Part shown: piece after piece, positions 7,055-15,056 of the stretch
How positions within the stretch are numbered: the stretch's first letter is position 1
Layout: the number at the start of each line of letters is the position of its first letter
Source: an uncultured Flavobacteriales bacterium
GTDB taxonomy: Bacteria; Bacteroidota; Bacteroidia; Flavobacteriales_E; Vicingaceae
Assembly (NCBI GenBank): GCA_913059105.1
Contig: CAJXRL010000016.1
Span: forward strand, 1 to 19,610
Direction of reading: 5' to 3'
Length of the DNA: 19,610 nt
Position numbers and translations under genes: made by a program
Notes under the pieces: generated by a model
The model's database searches: none
What the model was told of the DNA's origin: nothing
Seen by the model: only the letters and a program-made list of their open reading frames with translations

Positions 7055-7750
7055 GTGAAAAAAATAGTTCAATTCCTTTTGCAAATTACCCTGAAACTGT
7101 TAATGACCTTTTTGCTGTTTAGCATAGGTTCTGTCGTTCTCTACAAATTTGTTGCACCGCCAATTTCTGGAATGATGTTTTACAAGTGGTGGAATCAAGA
7201 AAATTATAAAATAGACTATCGTTGGAAGGATATAAAAGACATTGATTCTTCTCTTCCTCTAGCCTTTATTTCTTCTGAAGATCAGAAATTTTTGGACCAC
7301 AATGGGTTTGATGTTCAAGCAATAAAACGAGCAATAGAAAGCAACAAAGAATCAAAAAAAGTTAGAGGAGCGAGCACCATCAGTCAGCAAGTAGCAAAAA
7401 ATGTTTTTTTGTTCCCAACTAAAAGTTATTTACGGAAAGGACTAGAAGTTTATTTCACTTTTTTAATCGAGTTTGTTTGGGGGAAAGAGAGGGTGATGGA
7501 AGTGTACATCAATGTGGTTGAACTGGGTGAAGGGGTATATGGCGCTGAGGCCGCTGCTCAAGTATATTTCAATAAATCAGCTATGAAATTAAATAGAAAT
7601 GATGCTGCATTAATGGCTACCGTTTTACCAAACCCATTGGTTTATAAATTAAAGTCGCCCTCTGCGTATATGAAAAACCGTTCGAATTGGGTGTTACGGC
7701 AAATGAATAATTTGGGTGGAGAAGGAATTATAAGCGAATGGTATGAGTAA
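7055..7750 (+). CDS. mtgA: Monofunctional biosynthetic peptidoglycan transglycosylase
   Basis: This 231-residue GT51 enzyme polymerises lipid II into glycan strands at the periplasmic face of the inner membrane. One N-terminal membrane helix is seen at about 15-33. The domain shows the family motifs in order: SSEDQKFLDH (catalytic Glu75), RGASTISQQVAKN (104-116), GKERVMEVYINVVELGEGVYG (143-163) and AAAQVYFNKSA. There is no transpeptidase domain, and the length is normal for the monofunctional type. The start is a GTG at 7055, because an in-frame TAG at 7049 blocks extension; an ATG at 7103 is the alternative but would cut into the membrane helix. The 3' end overlaps the next gene by 8 bp. Confidence 0.92.
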   Translation: MKKIVQFLLQITLKLLMTFLLFSIGSVVLYKFVAPPISGMMFYKWWNQENYKIDYRWKDIKDIDSSLPLAFISSEDQKFLDHNGFDVQAIKRAIESNKESKKVRGASTISQQVAKNVFLFPTKSYLRKGLEVYFTFLIEFVWGKERVMEVYINVVELGEGVYGAEAAAQVYFNKSAMKLNRNDAALMATVLPNPLVYKLKSPSAYMKNRSNWVLRQMNNLGGEGIISEWYE

Positions 7751-8339
7751 GTTTCTATTGGGCATATGTATTTTGTTTTCAATGGCTGCTTCAGGTCAGA
7801 AATCAATATGGAAGAGAACAGGAACAGCAGAGAAAATATGGGTAATTACTCACCCTTTTATCGCAGGAAAAGCGTATCGAATTAGTAAAAAAGTTTTAGT
7901 TGTAATGGATAGTTTGAAGAAGGCTAATTATTTTGAAGGAAATACACTCAGTGGCAGCAAGTGCGATGCTGTTCGACATGCGTATTGGATGGCTACTCTT
8001 ACTAATCAAATAGGGAAAAGAAGAGCTTTGAAGTTAGGAAAGGCGCATGAAAAGAAGAATCGAAAGGATTTTGACAAGGGTGTGTTGGAAGAACGATTTA
8101 TGCCAGATCAAGCAGCCATGAATATGGATTTAAAAAACAACGAGAAAGGCGCAGAGATAGCTTTGAAATTCGAAAATCAACTTTTAGAAAAGGTATTAAC
8201 GGCGCTAAGAAATGGAGAACTATGGTGGATTAAACAAAATGAAAAGGGTGAATTCTTGGATGTGAATAGTAGTGTAATTCCGCTAATTGAATGGTCTGGG
8301 AAATGGAATAATCAAAGAATTTTAATTCCAACGAACTAA
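7743..8339 (+). CDS. Secreted DUF6973-type protein, coupled to mtgA
   Basis: This 198-residue protein has a signal peptide at about 1-18 (cleavage near ASG-QKS). The body resembles the DUF6973 family: CDAVRHAYW (74-82), a KAHE motif (100-103) and MDLKNNEKGAEIA (128-140). Conserved His79, His102, Glu103 and Asp129 could form a metal or catalytic site, but the family has no established function that I know of. The ATG lies inside the mtgA stop region (8-bp overlap), so the two are very likely co-translated. A periplasmic role linked to the cell wall is therefore a reasonable inference from context. It converges with the next gene with one base between the stops. Confidence 0.72.
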   Translation: MSKFLLGICILFSMAASGQKSIWKRTGTAEKIWVITHPFIAGKAYRISKKVLVVMDSLKKANYFEGNTLSGSKCDAVRHAYWMATLTNQIGKRRALKLGKAHEKKNRKDFDKGVLEERFMPDQAAMNMDLKNNEKGAEIALKFENQLLEKVLTALRNGELWWIKQNEKGEFLDVNSSVIPLIEWSGKWNNQRILIPTN

Positions 8340-8340
8340 T

Positions 8341-8895
8341 CTACAAACCAAAGCCCAAATTAAAGCGGAGAATAGGATTATTATAAGGTGAATTGATGTC
8401 GTCATTTAAATTAAACAATACCAAAAAGCTGGCAAATGAATTTCCTCCAATACTTGATCTATAACCAGCACCAACTAACGGACTATAAAAGTCTATTCGT
8501 TCACCAGGAACATTAAGGTTTTCGAAACTTAAGTATTCGAATTCAGCATGAAGTACCACTTGTTCTACAATTGCGTATTGATTAAATATAGCTCCTCCTA
8601 TTATATTCGAGGACGGAAATAAACGGGGTTTAACATAAATATACCTTGCGCCAACACCTGCCAACCAATTCTCTGTTAGTTTATAACCAATAGTTGGAGA
8701 GACTTCTACTAGTGTTAAATCTCCAAATTGAGCACCAAGATTTCCACCAATAACAACTTTGTCCAATTGAAAGCCTTTGTCTTTAGGTGAAGTTTTACTG
8801 GCTGATGGACGACTATTGTTCTCTCTAGCCTGGCTAAAAAGTCCAAGACTAACAAGTCCTAAGAATAAAAGAAATACTAAGTGTTTTATATTCAT
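8341..8895 (-). CDS. Predicted small outer-membrane beta-barrel protein
   Basis: This 184-residue protein starts with a clear signal peptide (about 1-21, cleaving after LGLFS-QA). A short Ser/Lys/Pro-rich segment follows. The rest, from about 45, has alternating hydrophobic and polar residues typical of antiparallel outer-membrane strands: VVIGGNLGAQFG, VEVSPTIGYKL, WLAGVGARYIYV, VLHAEFEYLSF, SPLVGAGYRSSIG and a final LRFNLGFGL. The size fits an 8-strand OmpX/OmpW-like barrel, but I cannot assign a family. It lies divergently upstream of the sensor kinase gene with 207 bp between, so those two could share regulation; that is speculative. Confidence 0.7.
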   Translation of the reverse strand: MNIKHLVFLLFLGLVSLGLFSQARENNSRPSASKTSPKDKGFQLDKVVIGGNLGAQFGDLTLVEVSPTIGYKLTENWLAGVGARYIYVKPRLFPSSNIIGGAIFNQYAIVEQVVLHAEFEYLSFENLNVPGERIDFYSPLVGAGYRSSIGGNSFASFLVLFNLNDDINSPYNNPILRFNLGFGL

Positions 8896-9102
8896 TTTTC
8901 TAGCTCATAACAAGGTTAAAGTTTCCACTTGTAACTTGAATTCTCCTTTGGTGTAATTGAAAATCGATATTATATATTTCAAATTAACTTAGTTCAACGC
9001 ATTTGCAAATTATCAAGTTAGAATTCATTTTTACAGTTGATATGATTCTGCATATAAAATTAATAAACATAAATTTATAAACTGATGCACAAATAAGGTA
9101 AT
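8896..9102. promoter_or_regulatory. Divergent intergenic region, outer-membrane protein / LytS-type kinase
   Basis: This AT-rich 207-bp region must hold promoters for both flanking genes. On the minus strand, TAACCTTG (complement of 8911-8918) resembles the Bacteroidota -7 box TAnnTTTG with one mismatch, but I found no matching -33 box. I see no coding sequence or strong hairpin. Confidence 0.3.
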
Positions 9103-10194
9103 ATGGATTCAAAGCTAAAATTGTATTGGGTTTGTCAGTTTTTGGGGTGGTTCAGTTACACCTTTATCATGTGGGTGTTAAACGAATTGGAAGGAAAGGA
9201 ATTAGGCTTCTATTTTGTTTCTAGTTTAGTAATCACGTTTACCTTAGGAATTCTCATTTCGCACACCTATCGGGAAGTAATTTTGCAATTGGATTGGCTG
9301 CGGTTGAAGATTGTAGATCTCATTCCAAGAGTAATTCTTACTTCCATTCTCTGTGGTGTAGCGTATTATTTTCTGTATACATTTATTATTGAAATAATAA
9401 TTGCCCAGCAAAAAGTAGTACTCACTTTTCTAGACATACTTACCACTACTATTAACCTTTCAGTAAATTTTATTTTATGGTCGTTGCTGTATTTTTTGTT
9501 CCATTTCATTCAAAACTATAGGAAAGAGGAAATTAAAAATTTGAAATGGCAAGCGTTAAGTACTGAAGTAGAGTTAAATAAATTAAAATCCCAACTTAAC
9601 CCGCATTTTATTTTTAATTCTATGAATAGTATTCGTGCCTTGGTAGATGAAAACCCTGAGCGTGCGAAGGATTCAATAACTCAGCTATCTAATATTTTAA
9701 GAAGCTCTTTGCTAATGGGAAGACAGAAATTAATTCCATTGAGTCAAGAATTGCAATTGGTGAATGATTATTTGAGTTTAGAGCAAACTCGGTTCGAAGA
9801 ACGATTGAAGGTCAAGTATGAGATAGAAGAGAATACAAAAGACCACAGAGTGCCTCCGATGTTGCTTCAGACATTGGTAGAGAATGGTATAAAGCACGGA
9901 ATAAGCAAACTAGCAGAAGGCGGAACGATTACTATTGGGGCCAAAAAGAATGGAGAGAATTTAAAATTGACAATAGAAAATACTGGAAATTTTCGAGAAG
10001 AAACAGATCGAGAGCCTGGGTTTGGGTTGTTAAATAGCAGGCAACGATTATTCCTCCTGTATGGTGAGAATGGAGTGTTAAACATTTCGAACACAAAACA
10101 AGGAACTGTGATTGCAGAAGTTACTATCCCTACTAAGATGAAGGAAATTAAAGTGTTTAAAAGCAACAATGACGATAAAAACGAGGAACTATGA
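9103..10194 (+). CDS. LytS/YehU-type sensor histidine kinase
   Basis: This 363-residue inner-membrane kinase should phosphorylate the response regulator encoded next. Residues 1-135 contain about four transmembrane helices and no large extracytoplasmic sensor domain. A short coiled stretch (about 138-160) leads into the His_kinase domain with LKSQLNPHFIFNSMNSIRAL, His168 being the phosphorylated residue. The ATPase domain shows the N-box LVENGIKHG (Asn261), IENTG (291-295) and GFGLLNSRQRL (306-316). These are hallmarks of the histidine kinase family that pairs with LytTR regulators. The stop overlaps the start of the regulator by 4 bp (ATGA), so they form an operon. The stimulus cannot be read from the sequence. 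Confidence 0.93.
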   Translation: MDSKLKLYWVCQFLGWFSYTFIMWVLNELEGKELGFYFVSSLVITFTLGILISHTYREVILQLDWLRLKIVDLIPRVILTSILCGVAYYFLYTFIIEIIIAQQKVVLTFLDILTTTINLSVNFILWSLLYFLFHFIQNYRKEEIKNLKWQALSTEVELNKLKSQLNPHFIFNSMNSIRALVDENPERAKDSITQLSNILRSSLLMGRQKLIPLSQELQLVNDYLSLEQTRFEERLKVKYEIEENTKDHRVPPMLLQTLVENGIKHGISKLAEGGTITIGAKKNGENLKLTIENTGNFREETDREPGFGLLNSRQRLFLLYGENGVLNISNTKQGTVIAEVTIPTKMKEIKVFKSNNDDKNEEL

Positions 10195-10928
10195 AAGCAA
10201 TAATTATTGACGACGAGCGATTAGCTCGAAAAGAACTTACAAACTTATTAGCAGGATATCCTGAAATTGAGATTATTGGAGAAAGTCACAATGCAGATCA
10301 TGCTAAGAAAAACATAGAAGCATTGAAGCCGGATCTTATTTTTTTAGACATACAAATGCCTGCTAAAACAGGCTTTGATTTGTTGGAAGAGCTTTCATTT
10401 GTTCCGGAAGTAGTGTTTACCACGGCTTATGACGAATATGCTTTAAAAGCTTTTGAAGTTAACGCCTTTGATTATTTGTTAAAGCCAATTGATAAAGACC
10501 GATTGAAAGATTGTATTCATAAATTAAATGAAAACGTAAGGGAAGAAGAAGAAATTGAAGATCATGATGAGGAGGAAGATTCAACAAATCGTCTTGGTCC
10601 GAATGATCAAGTTTTTGTAAAAGATGGAGAAAAGTGCTGGTTTGTAAGATTAAAAGATGTTAGCGCATTCGAGTCGGAAGGAAACTATGTTCGAGTATAT
10701 TTTGAAAAAAACAAACCGCTTATTTTGAAGTCGTTAAATAATTTAGAGCAGCGGCTGGATAGTAAGTCGTTTTTTAGAGCAAATCGAAAATTCATTATCA
10801 ATTTAAATTGGATTGATAGTATGGAAAGTTGGTTTAATGGTGGATTACGAGTTACGTTGACAGACGGCAAACAAATTGAAATTTCGAGAAGACAGGCGGC
10901 AAAATTAAAGGATAAAATGAGCCTTTAA
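10191..10928 (+). CDS. LytTR-family response regulator
   Basis: This 245-residue cytoplasmic DNA-binding regulator is the partner of the upstream kinase. The receiver domain (1 to about 120) has the acidic pair Asp7/Asp8, phosphoacceptor Asp53 in LIFLDIQMP, Thr77/Thr78 and Lys98 in LLKPIDK. An acidic linker (EEEEIEDHDEEEDS, about 120-135) precedes a LytTR domain from about 140 to 245, with DVSAFESEGNYVRVYF, SFFRANRKFIINLNWI and QIEISRRQAAKLK. LytTR regulators bind short direct repeats upstream of targets. Its targets are not evident here. The gene overlaps the 3' end of the convergent DUF1853 gene by 4 bp. Confidence 0.94.
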   Translation: MKAIIIDDERLARKELTNLLAGYPEIEIIGESHNADHAKKNIEALKPDLIFLDIQMPAKTGFDLLEELSFVPEVVFTTAYDEYALKAFEVNAFDYLLKPIDKDRLKDCIHKLNENVREEEEIEDHDEEEDSTNRLGPNDQVFVKDGEKCWFVRLKDVSAFESEGNYVRVYFEKNKPLILKSLNNLEQRLDSKSFFRANRKFIINLNWIDSMESWFNGGLRVTLTDGKQIEISRRQAAKLKDKMSL

Positions 10929-11815
10929 ATATTGGGCCAGTTAGAACGAACAATAAATCCGCGGTCTAAGGGCGTTCCATCTTCTGAGAAGCGGGAAATG
11001 AGAATTTCGTTTTGTAGTTCCAGGTAATCGGTTATTTCTATTTCTAAAAGGTCGAAACTCATTCGCTCTAGCCGGTTGTTGAAAGGGAAAATCCAGTCCT
11101 TCCGATTTGGAACAATCGTATATTGTTGATTTCCCTTATGAATGTGCTCCAGGTTCTCAATGTGCTCCCACCAAGCATTTTTGAAAGGGTTTTCTGTAGT
11201 ACCGTAATCCTTCAAATGAATAAATTCTGCTCCTTTCAAAAGTAGTTGAGGTGTAAAATCTTTTTTCTGGAGCTCAGGAGGAAGTAGTCTATTGTATTCT
11301 TCAACTATTCGCAATTGGTGATTTACCAATTTATTCCTCTTTCTAGAAAGGTTGTCTTTTGTTGAAGGTCCGATCCATTGATCTTCTTCTTGAATGTTGA
11401 TTTTTAGAAAATACTTTATGGCCAATTCTAAATGAATTAAGTTGCCCGTTGAATTTTCTTGTAACAAATAATCTATTTCGCCAACCGTCAATTTATCGTC
11501 AATGAGTTGGATGTTATGACCTAATAATGAGTATTTGTGACTGTTCTTAAAATAGAAATAAAGTAATTCTTCCGCATATTTTCCTAAACGAAGCTTTTCT
11601 AAATTTTTAGTGTAATGCTCGTTTTTTACGCTCATAAACCAATCCCAAAGTTCCTCGAAGTCTCTAAATCCATGTGATTCAAAGAGCAGTTCTTTTGGGA
11701 AAAATGGTTTGAAAACGAAAGGAGAGTATAGTAACGCCAGTAAATCACGATGAAACTTAGATTCAATTTCATTGATTCGTTCAATTATAGAAAGAAAGTT
11801 AGGGCCTGAATTCAT
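10925..11815 (-). CDS. DUF1853 family protein
   Basis: This 296-residue protein is soluble, with no signal peptide or membrane helix. It matches my memory of the DUF1853 family by the block GKYAEELLYFYF (78-89), GEIDYLLQE (112-120), LIHLELAIKYFL (126-137) and DQWIGPSTKDNLSRKRNKL (145-163) followed by HQL. The order of an early Glu, an Asp in GEID and a Glu...Lys on a strand (Glu130, Lys134) is reminiscent of PD-(D/E)XK nuclease folds, although the Glu-Lys spacing is not the classic one; a nuclease role is speculation. No partner gene is nearby. Its start is divergent from the DUF4924 gene with 44 bp between. Confidence 0.78.
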   Translation of the reverse strand: MNSGPNFLSIIERINEIESKFHRDLLALLYSPFVFKPFFPKELLFESHGFRDFEELWDWFMSVKNEHYTKNLEKLRLGKYAEELLYFYFKNSHKYSLLGHNIQLIDDKLTVGEIDYLLQENSTGNLIHLELAIKYFLKINIQEEDQWIGPSTKDNLSRKRNKLVNHQLRIVEEYNRLLPPELQKKDFTPQLLLKGAEFIHLKDYGTTENPFKNAWWEHIENLEHIHKGNQQYTIVPNRKDWIFPFNNRLERMSFDLLEIEITDYLELQNEILISRFSEDGTPLDRGFIVRSNWPNI

Positions 11816-11859
11816 GAAATAAATCTCAATTTTGCGAAGTATTAAATTACTGAAAGCAT

Positions 11860-12423
11860 ATGTTAATTTCTAGAGAAAAGCGGAGAACAAATATTGTAGA
11901 GTATTTACTGTACATGTACCAGATCGAAGATATTATTCGTTCTTTCCGTTTTGATATAACACAAATTGACACCAACGTTGTTCAACATTTTGACCAACCA
12001 ACTGACGTTAAATTAGAGATTAAGCTATGGTATGCTGATCTAATAGAAAAAATGCAACGTCAGCAAATTCAACGCTCAGGACACCTTAAAGAATTGAAAG
12101 GTGAAATAGTACAGTTACAAGATTTGCATGATCAGTTACTTACGGCTTATCAAGATAATAAATACATCGAATTGTATGAGGCTGCTAGGCCTTCACTAAA
12201 AGAGTTAACGGTAAAGTCTGTCGGGCAAGACTTAATTAATCAAGTAGATGTAGGGATACATGGTGTTTATGGCTTTTTGGTCATGCGTTTGAAACAAAAA
12301 GAGATTGGAGAGCAAACACAAATCGCAATTACACACATAATATCTTTCTTAGCTCACTTGGCATCTCAATTTCACAAACTAGAAGCTGGAGAGTTGAAAC
12401 TTCCTGAGAATCAGAAGAATTAA
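11860..12423 (+). CDS. DUF4924 family protein
   Basis: This 187-residue cytoplasmic, mostly helical protein resembles DUF4924, a family I know only from Bacteroidota. The diagnostic part is the N-terminus: MLISREKRRTNIVEYLLYM followed by YQIEDIIRSFRFD. The middle has YADLIEKMQRQQIQRSGHL and the C-terminal half is amphipathic helix (IHGVYGFLVMRLKQKEIG). No catalytic or metal-binding pattern stands out, and the function of the family is unknown to me. It is a single gene, divergent from the DUF1853 gene and convergent with the amidohydrolase gene, 40 bp from the latter's end. Confidence 0.78.
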   Translation: MLISREKRRTNIVEYLLYMYQIEDIIRSFRFDITQIDTNVVQHFDQPTDVKLEIKLWYADLIEKMQRQQIQRSGHLKELKGEIVQLQDLHDQLLTAYQDNKYIELYEAARPSLKELTVKSVGQDLINQVDVGIHGVYGFLVMRLKQKEIGEQTQIAITHIISFLAHLASQFHKLEAGELKLPENQKN

Positions 12424-12463
12424 GGTTACTCGCGATTTACGAGAATAGGGAGGGATAAACCTA

Positions 12464-13846
12464 TTATTTAATCTTGATTGGTAAGATGGTTTTTTTTGCC
12501 AAATCGAAACTTACTTTTTCAAACTTTGGCGGTCCAAAAGTTGCTCTTGACCCGTTTGAAAATGCTGTAGGTTCTGATGGAATTCCAATAAATTTATCCA
12601 ATTTGGTATTTGAATTTAAATCGTGGAATGCAGCTAATGCATATTCTCCAACAGGTAAAGAATAATGAATTCTTTGAATTTCACTTGTTCTTGCCTTTGT
12701 TACTGCAGAAACAGAACCTTTAAATTTTTGATAATTGTCTTTCCCTTCCATCAAGGTATAGAAAATTAGACCTTTTTGTTTTTTGATAGAAAAATTTACT
12801 TTTAAATCTCGATGATTTGTTTTATAGCTATTATCCATCACAAAACTACCAGGTTGCATCATGTGATCATTTGCCTGGACTATGTTTAACTTGATTTTAG
12901 CATGCTCCAAAGCGGGAGTGAGAAGTTGTAAATTCCAAGAAGATGTATATTTTTTCCAGTACAATTGGTGATGGTTTATGTCCATTGCATAGGTCGTTGA
13001 AGCTTTACTAAAGTTAATTCCCCTTACGTTAATCTCTTTTACATTTGGACTGTCGTTCGATTTGTAGTAAATCATGAGGTTTGTTAAATCGTAAACGATG
13101 GTCCAGTAGGTTTTGTAATTGTTTCGATCTTCGCTACTTGCATCAAGAATTGAAAACATCCCGTTAACTGTTTTGCTTTTTTTTGAGGTTGCTTTAGAGC
13201 TCAATTGGCAGAAACGATCTGCTGATTTTCGGGAATCGAAATCGATGTTATCCTTGTTTGTATTGTAGTAGTTCAATGAACCTAAGTAATTACTGTTAGT
13301 CAAGGCTTGATACCCTTTGTCAGTGTTGCTTATTACCGCTTTGCCATTTACAAAATCAACTACAAATGACCTCCCAGCCCTATCGGCAACTAAATAGTGT
13401 AAGTTGGCATTTATAGGGTTGATATTTATAGAATCGAGATAAAATTGAACTTCGGCAGCTGTCTTGTAATTATCTAAATTATACTGGATCCATTCTAATT
13501 CTGAAACGGTCGACCGACCGCTTTCTTCATAATAACTGTCAGAATACCAAAGCATTTCAATTGCTAAGCCACGCTCATTTACTCCGCCATATGGAAATTC
13601 TTTTCCCACTTGATTGAAAGTTATGGAGCCGTAAGTGGAAGTCCATCCAACAACATTGTCTTTGTCTAATCCGTAGGCGACTTTTTTGATGCCCCGTTTA
13701 TTTTGCAGGATAACACCTTCCCCATTGTGCCAGTCAAAATTTTTGCCCAAGAACATTTGATTCTTTTTTACAAATAATGCAGAACAGGCAGATGCTAGAA
13801 TGCTAAGGGCTAAAATGAAAAAGAGTGTGGTAAATAATTTTTTCAT
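12464..13846 (-). CDS. Exported Ntn-type linear amide hydrolase fused to DUF2141
   Basis: This 460-residue protein looks like a choloylglycine-hydrolase-family amidase (penicillin V acylase/bile salt hydrolase type). The signal peptide ends ASA-C. Cleavage after Ala20 would expose Cys21, the N-terminal nucleophile these enzymes need. LGKNFDWHNGEG (33-44) corresponds to the GRNxD motif, with Lys35 where bile salt hydrolases have Arg and Asp38 conserved. GGVNERGLAIEM (87-98) carries the conserved Asn90. Residues of about 330-460 form a second domain, DUF2141-like: LAAFHDLNSNTKLDKF, GIPSEPTAFSNG and FGPPKFEKVSFDL. The substrate is unknown: bile acids are unlikely for a presumably free-living organism, and N-acyl amino compounds or lactones are possible. 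It is last in a minus-strand run, 41 bp after the VanZ-like gene. Confidence 0.85.
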   Translation of the reverse strand: MKKLFTTLFFILALSILASACSALFVKKNQMFLGKNFDWHNGEGVILQNKRGIKKVAYGLDKDNVVGWTSTYGSITFNQVGKEFPYGGVNERGLAIEMLWYSDSYYEESGRSTVSELEWIQYNLDNYKTAAEVQFYLDSININPINANLHYLVADRAGRSFVVDFVNGKAVISNTDKGYQALTNSNYLGSLNYYNTNKDNIDFDSRKSADRFCQLSSKATSKKSKTVNGMFSILDASSEDRNNYKTYWTIVYDLTNLMIYYKSNDSPNVKEINVRGINFSKASTTYAMDINHHQLYWKKYTSSWNLQLLTPALEHAKIKLNIVQANDHMMQPGSFVMDNSYKTNHRDLKVNFSIKKQKGLIFYTLMEGKDNYQKFKGSVSAVTKARTSEIQRIHYSLPVGEYALAAFHDLNSNTKLDKFIGIPSEPTAFSNGSRATFGPPKFEKVSFDLAKKTILPIKIK

Positions 13847-13887
13847 GGATATAATTAGATTGTTGCCTTTTAGTTATTAAATATTAG

Positions 13888-14400
13888 TTAAGCCGAAACG
13901 TGGGACAAGTAAAGAACCATGTATGAAGCTAGACAAATAACTGAATTGACATTCATTTTTATAAATAATCGTTGTTTCTTAGACGAAGAAGGAAGCAAAT
14001 AGTAGCCTAGTGACCAAAAACAAATTGCGCTAGCTAAATCCCACCAATCGAAAGTGCCATTTGCTATGCCTGTTAATTGTAACAATTCTAATATGATAGC
14101 AATAATAACTGGTAGAAATGCCACGTGAATAAGTCGCTTTTGCATCCCAAAATAAATGTTTTTTGAAGCGATGGTTACGGCCAAAACCCATAGCCCTTCG
14201 GGCAAAGAGAAAACTAATAGTTTTGGTAAAACAATGTTTCCGGAAATAATGGCTTTCAGATTAAAATAGACATCTCCTGAAAAAATAAACTGAAAGATTT
14301 CGTTCACTACGGTTTGCTCGCTTCTGTAAAACAAGTAAACGAATAAGCTAAAAAGTAAGCTAAGTGCAAGCGTGATATGGTTGAGACTAAGGTTTTTCAA
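13888..14400 (-). CDS. VanZ-like integral membrane protein
   Basis: This 170-residue protein has four or five hydrophobic helices (about 9-26, 68-80, 90-106, 118-136, 150-165). The segment IIAIILELLQLTGIANGTFDWWDLASAICFWSLG resembles the VanZ core, in which a Glu-x-x-Gln helix is followed by a D-x-x-D/N helix; here Glu103 and Gln106 come before the DWWD (121-124) helix. I split that motif here as IILELLQLTG and FDWWDLASAICFW. The similarity is weak. Its start overlaps the end of the methyltransferase gene by 14 bp, so the two are co-transcribed. Function unknown. Confidence 0.55.
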   Translation of the reverse strand: MKNLSLNHITLALSLLFSLFVYLFYRSEQTVVNEIFQFIFSGDVYFNLKAIISGNIVLPKLLVFSLPEGLWVLAVTIASKNIYFGMQKRLIHVAFLPVIIAIILELLQLTGIANGTFDWWDLASAICFWSLGYYLLPSSSKKQRLFIKMNVNSVICLASYMVLYLSHVSA

Positions 14401-14971
14401 AAATTAAAAGTTGGTAACTATTGAAGAACCCAAATTTAAGTGCTTTCATTGGTCGGAAGGCTTTTAAAGCAGTTAAGTTTTCAAGAGGGAAATAAGATTG
14501 GAATTGGAAAAGTCGGGCGATGGGTTGCGCAATTTTTTCAATAATAGAGAGTATTCCGTTAGTAGAGAAATGATTTAGAATAATAATTTTACCATTGTGA
14601 TTGAGTGCTTGGTGGGCCGCTTGTATTATCTCGTTTGCATTTGAACTGGTACTAAGGACATGAGATAAAATCACAATATCAAATTTTTGCGGCAATTGGG
14701 ATATGTTGATCCCATCCATTTTAATAAAATTGATTGAGGGAGAATTATTTATTCTGGACCGCTCTAACATTTTTTCAGAGATATCGATTCCCGTAATGTG
14801 CTTTGAATCGTATTGTTCTAAGTGCTTTCCTTGGCCAACACCTATTTCTAATATGCTGTGATTCGGGTAATTATTCACTTCTTTAATGAGTCGTTTTTTA
14901 TGTCTTTTCAAAAAGAAGTCAATCATAAAATACAGGGGCGAAATTGTATTGTAGAATTGGGTGGTTTTCAT
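14387..14971 (-). CDS. Class I SAM-dependent methyltransferase (PmtA-like)
   Basis: This 194-residue cytoplasmic enzyme has a Rossmann-type methyltransferase fold. Motif I is ILEIGVGQGKHLEQY (40-54), the acidic ribose-binding loop is ITGIDISEKMLERS (59-72), and motif IV is FDIVILSHVLSTS (97-109), followed by LNHNGKIIILNHFS. The N-terminal YNTISPLYFMIDF and the post-motif NHFSTNG region resemble bacterial phosphatidylethanolamine N-methyltransferases of the PmtA type, which suggests a lipid substrate; quinone or other small-molecule methylation is possible. It is first in a likely operon with the VanZ-like gene (14-bp overlap) and the amidohydrolase. Confidence 0.78.
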   Translation of the reverse strand: MKTTQFYNTISPLYFMIDFFLKRHKKRLIKEVNNYPNHSILEIGVGQGKHLEQYDSKHITGIDISEKMLERSRINNSPSINFIKMDGINISQLPQKFDIVILSHVLSTSSNANEIIQAAHQALNHNGKIIILNHFSTNGILSIIEKIAQPIARLFQFQSYFPLENLTALKAFRPMKALKFGFFNSYQLLIFEKP

Positions 14972-15056
14972 TTTGCTAAGTTAATTTCAATCTTTTCAAA
15001 TTACATGAATCTCAGCAGCGCTTTCAATACTTTTGTAAAAGAATAAATTAGATTCA

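Noticed and set aside
6604..7122. 172-residue plus-strand open frame
   Set aside because: It is the antisense shadow of the cupredoxin gene, which has a lipobox and copper ligands, and it also runs into mtgA.
9867..10169. 100-residue minus-strand frame
   Set aside because: Antisense to the ATPase domain of the sensor kinase, which is clearly the coding strand.
12424..12465. Two small inverted repeats (CTCG...CGAG and AATAGG...CCTATT) between converging genes
   Set aside because: The stems are only 4 and 6 bp with no U-tract, and one overlaps the stop codon; too weak to call a terminator.
12464..13846. Reading Cys21 as a lipoprotein anchor
   Set aside because: The residues before it (ASA) fit signal peptidase I better than a lipobox, which normally has Leu or similar at -3, and the Cys aligns with the Ntn nucleophile.
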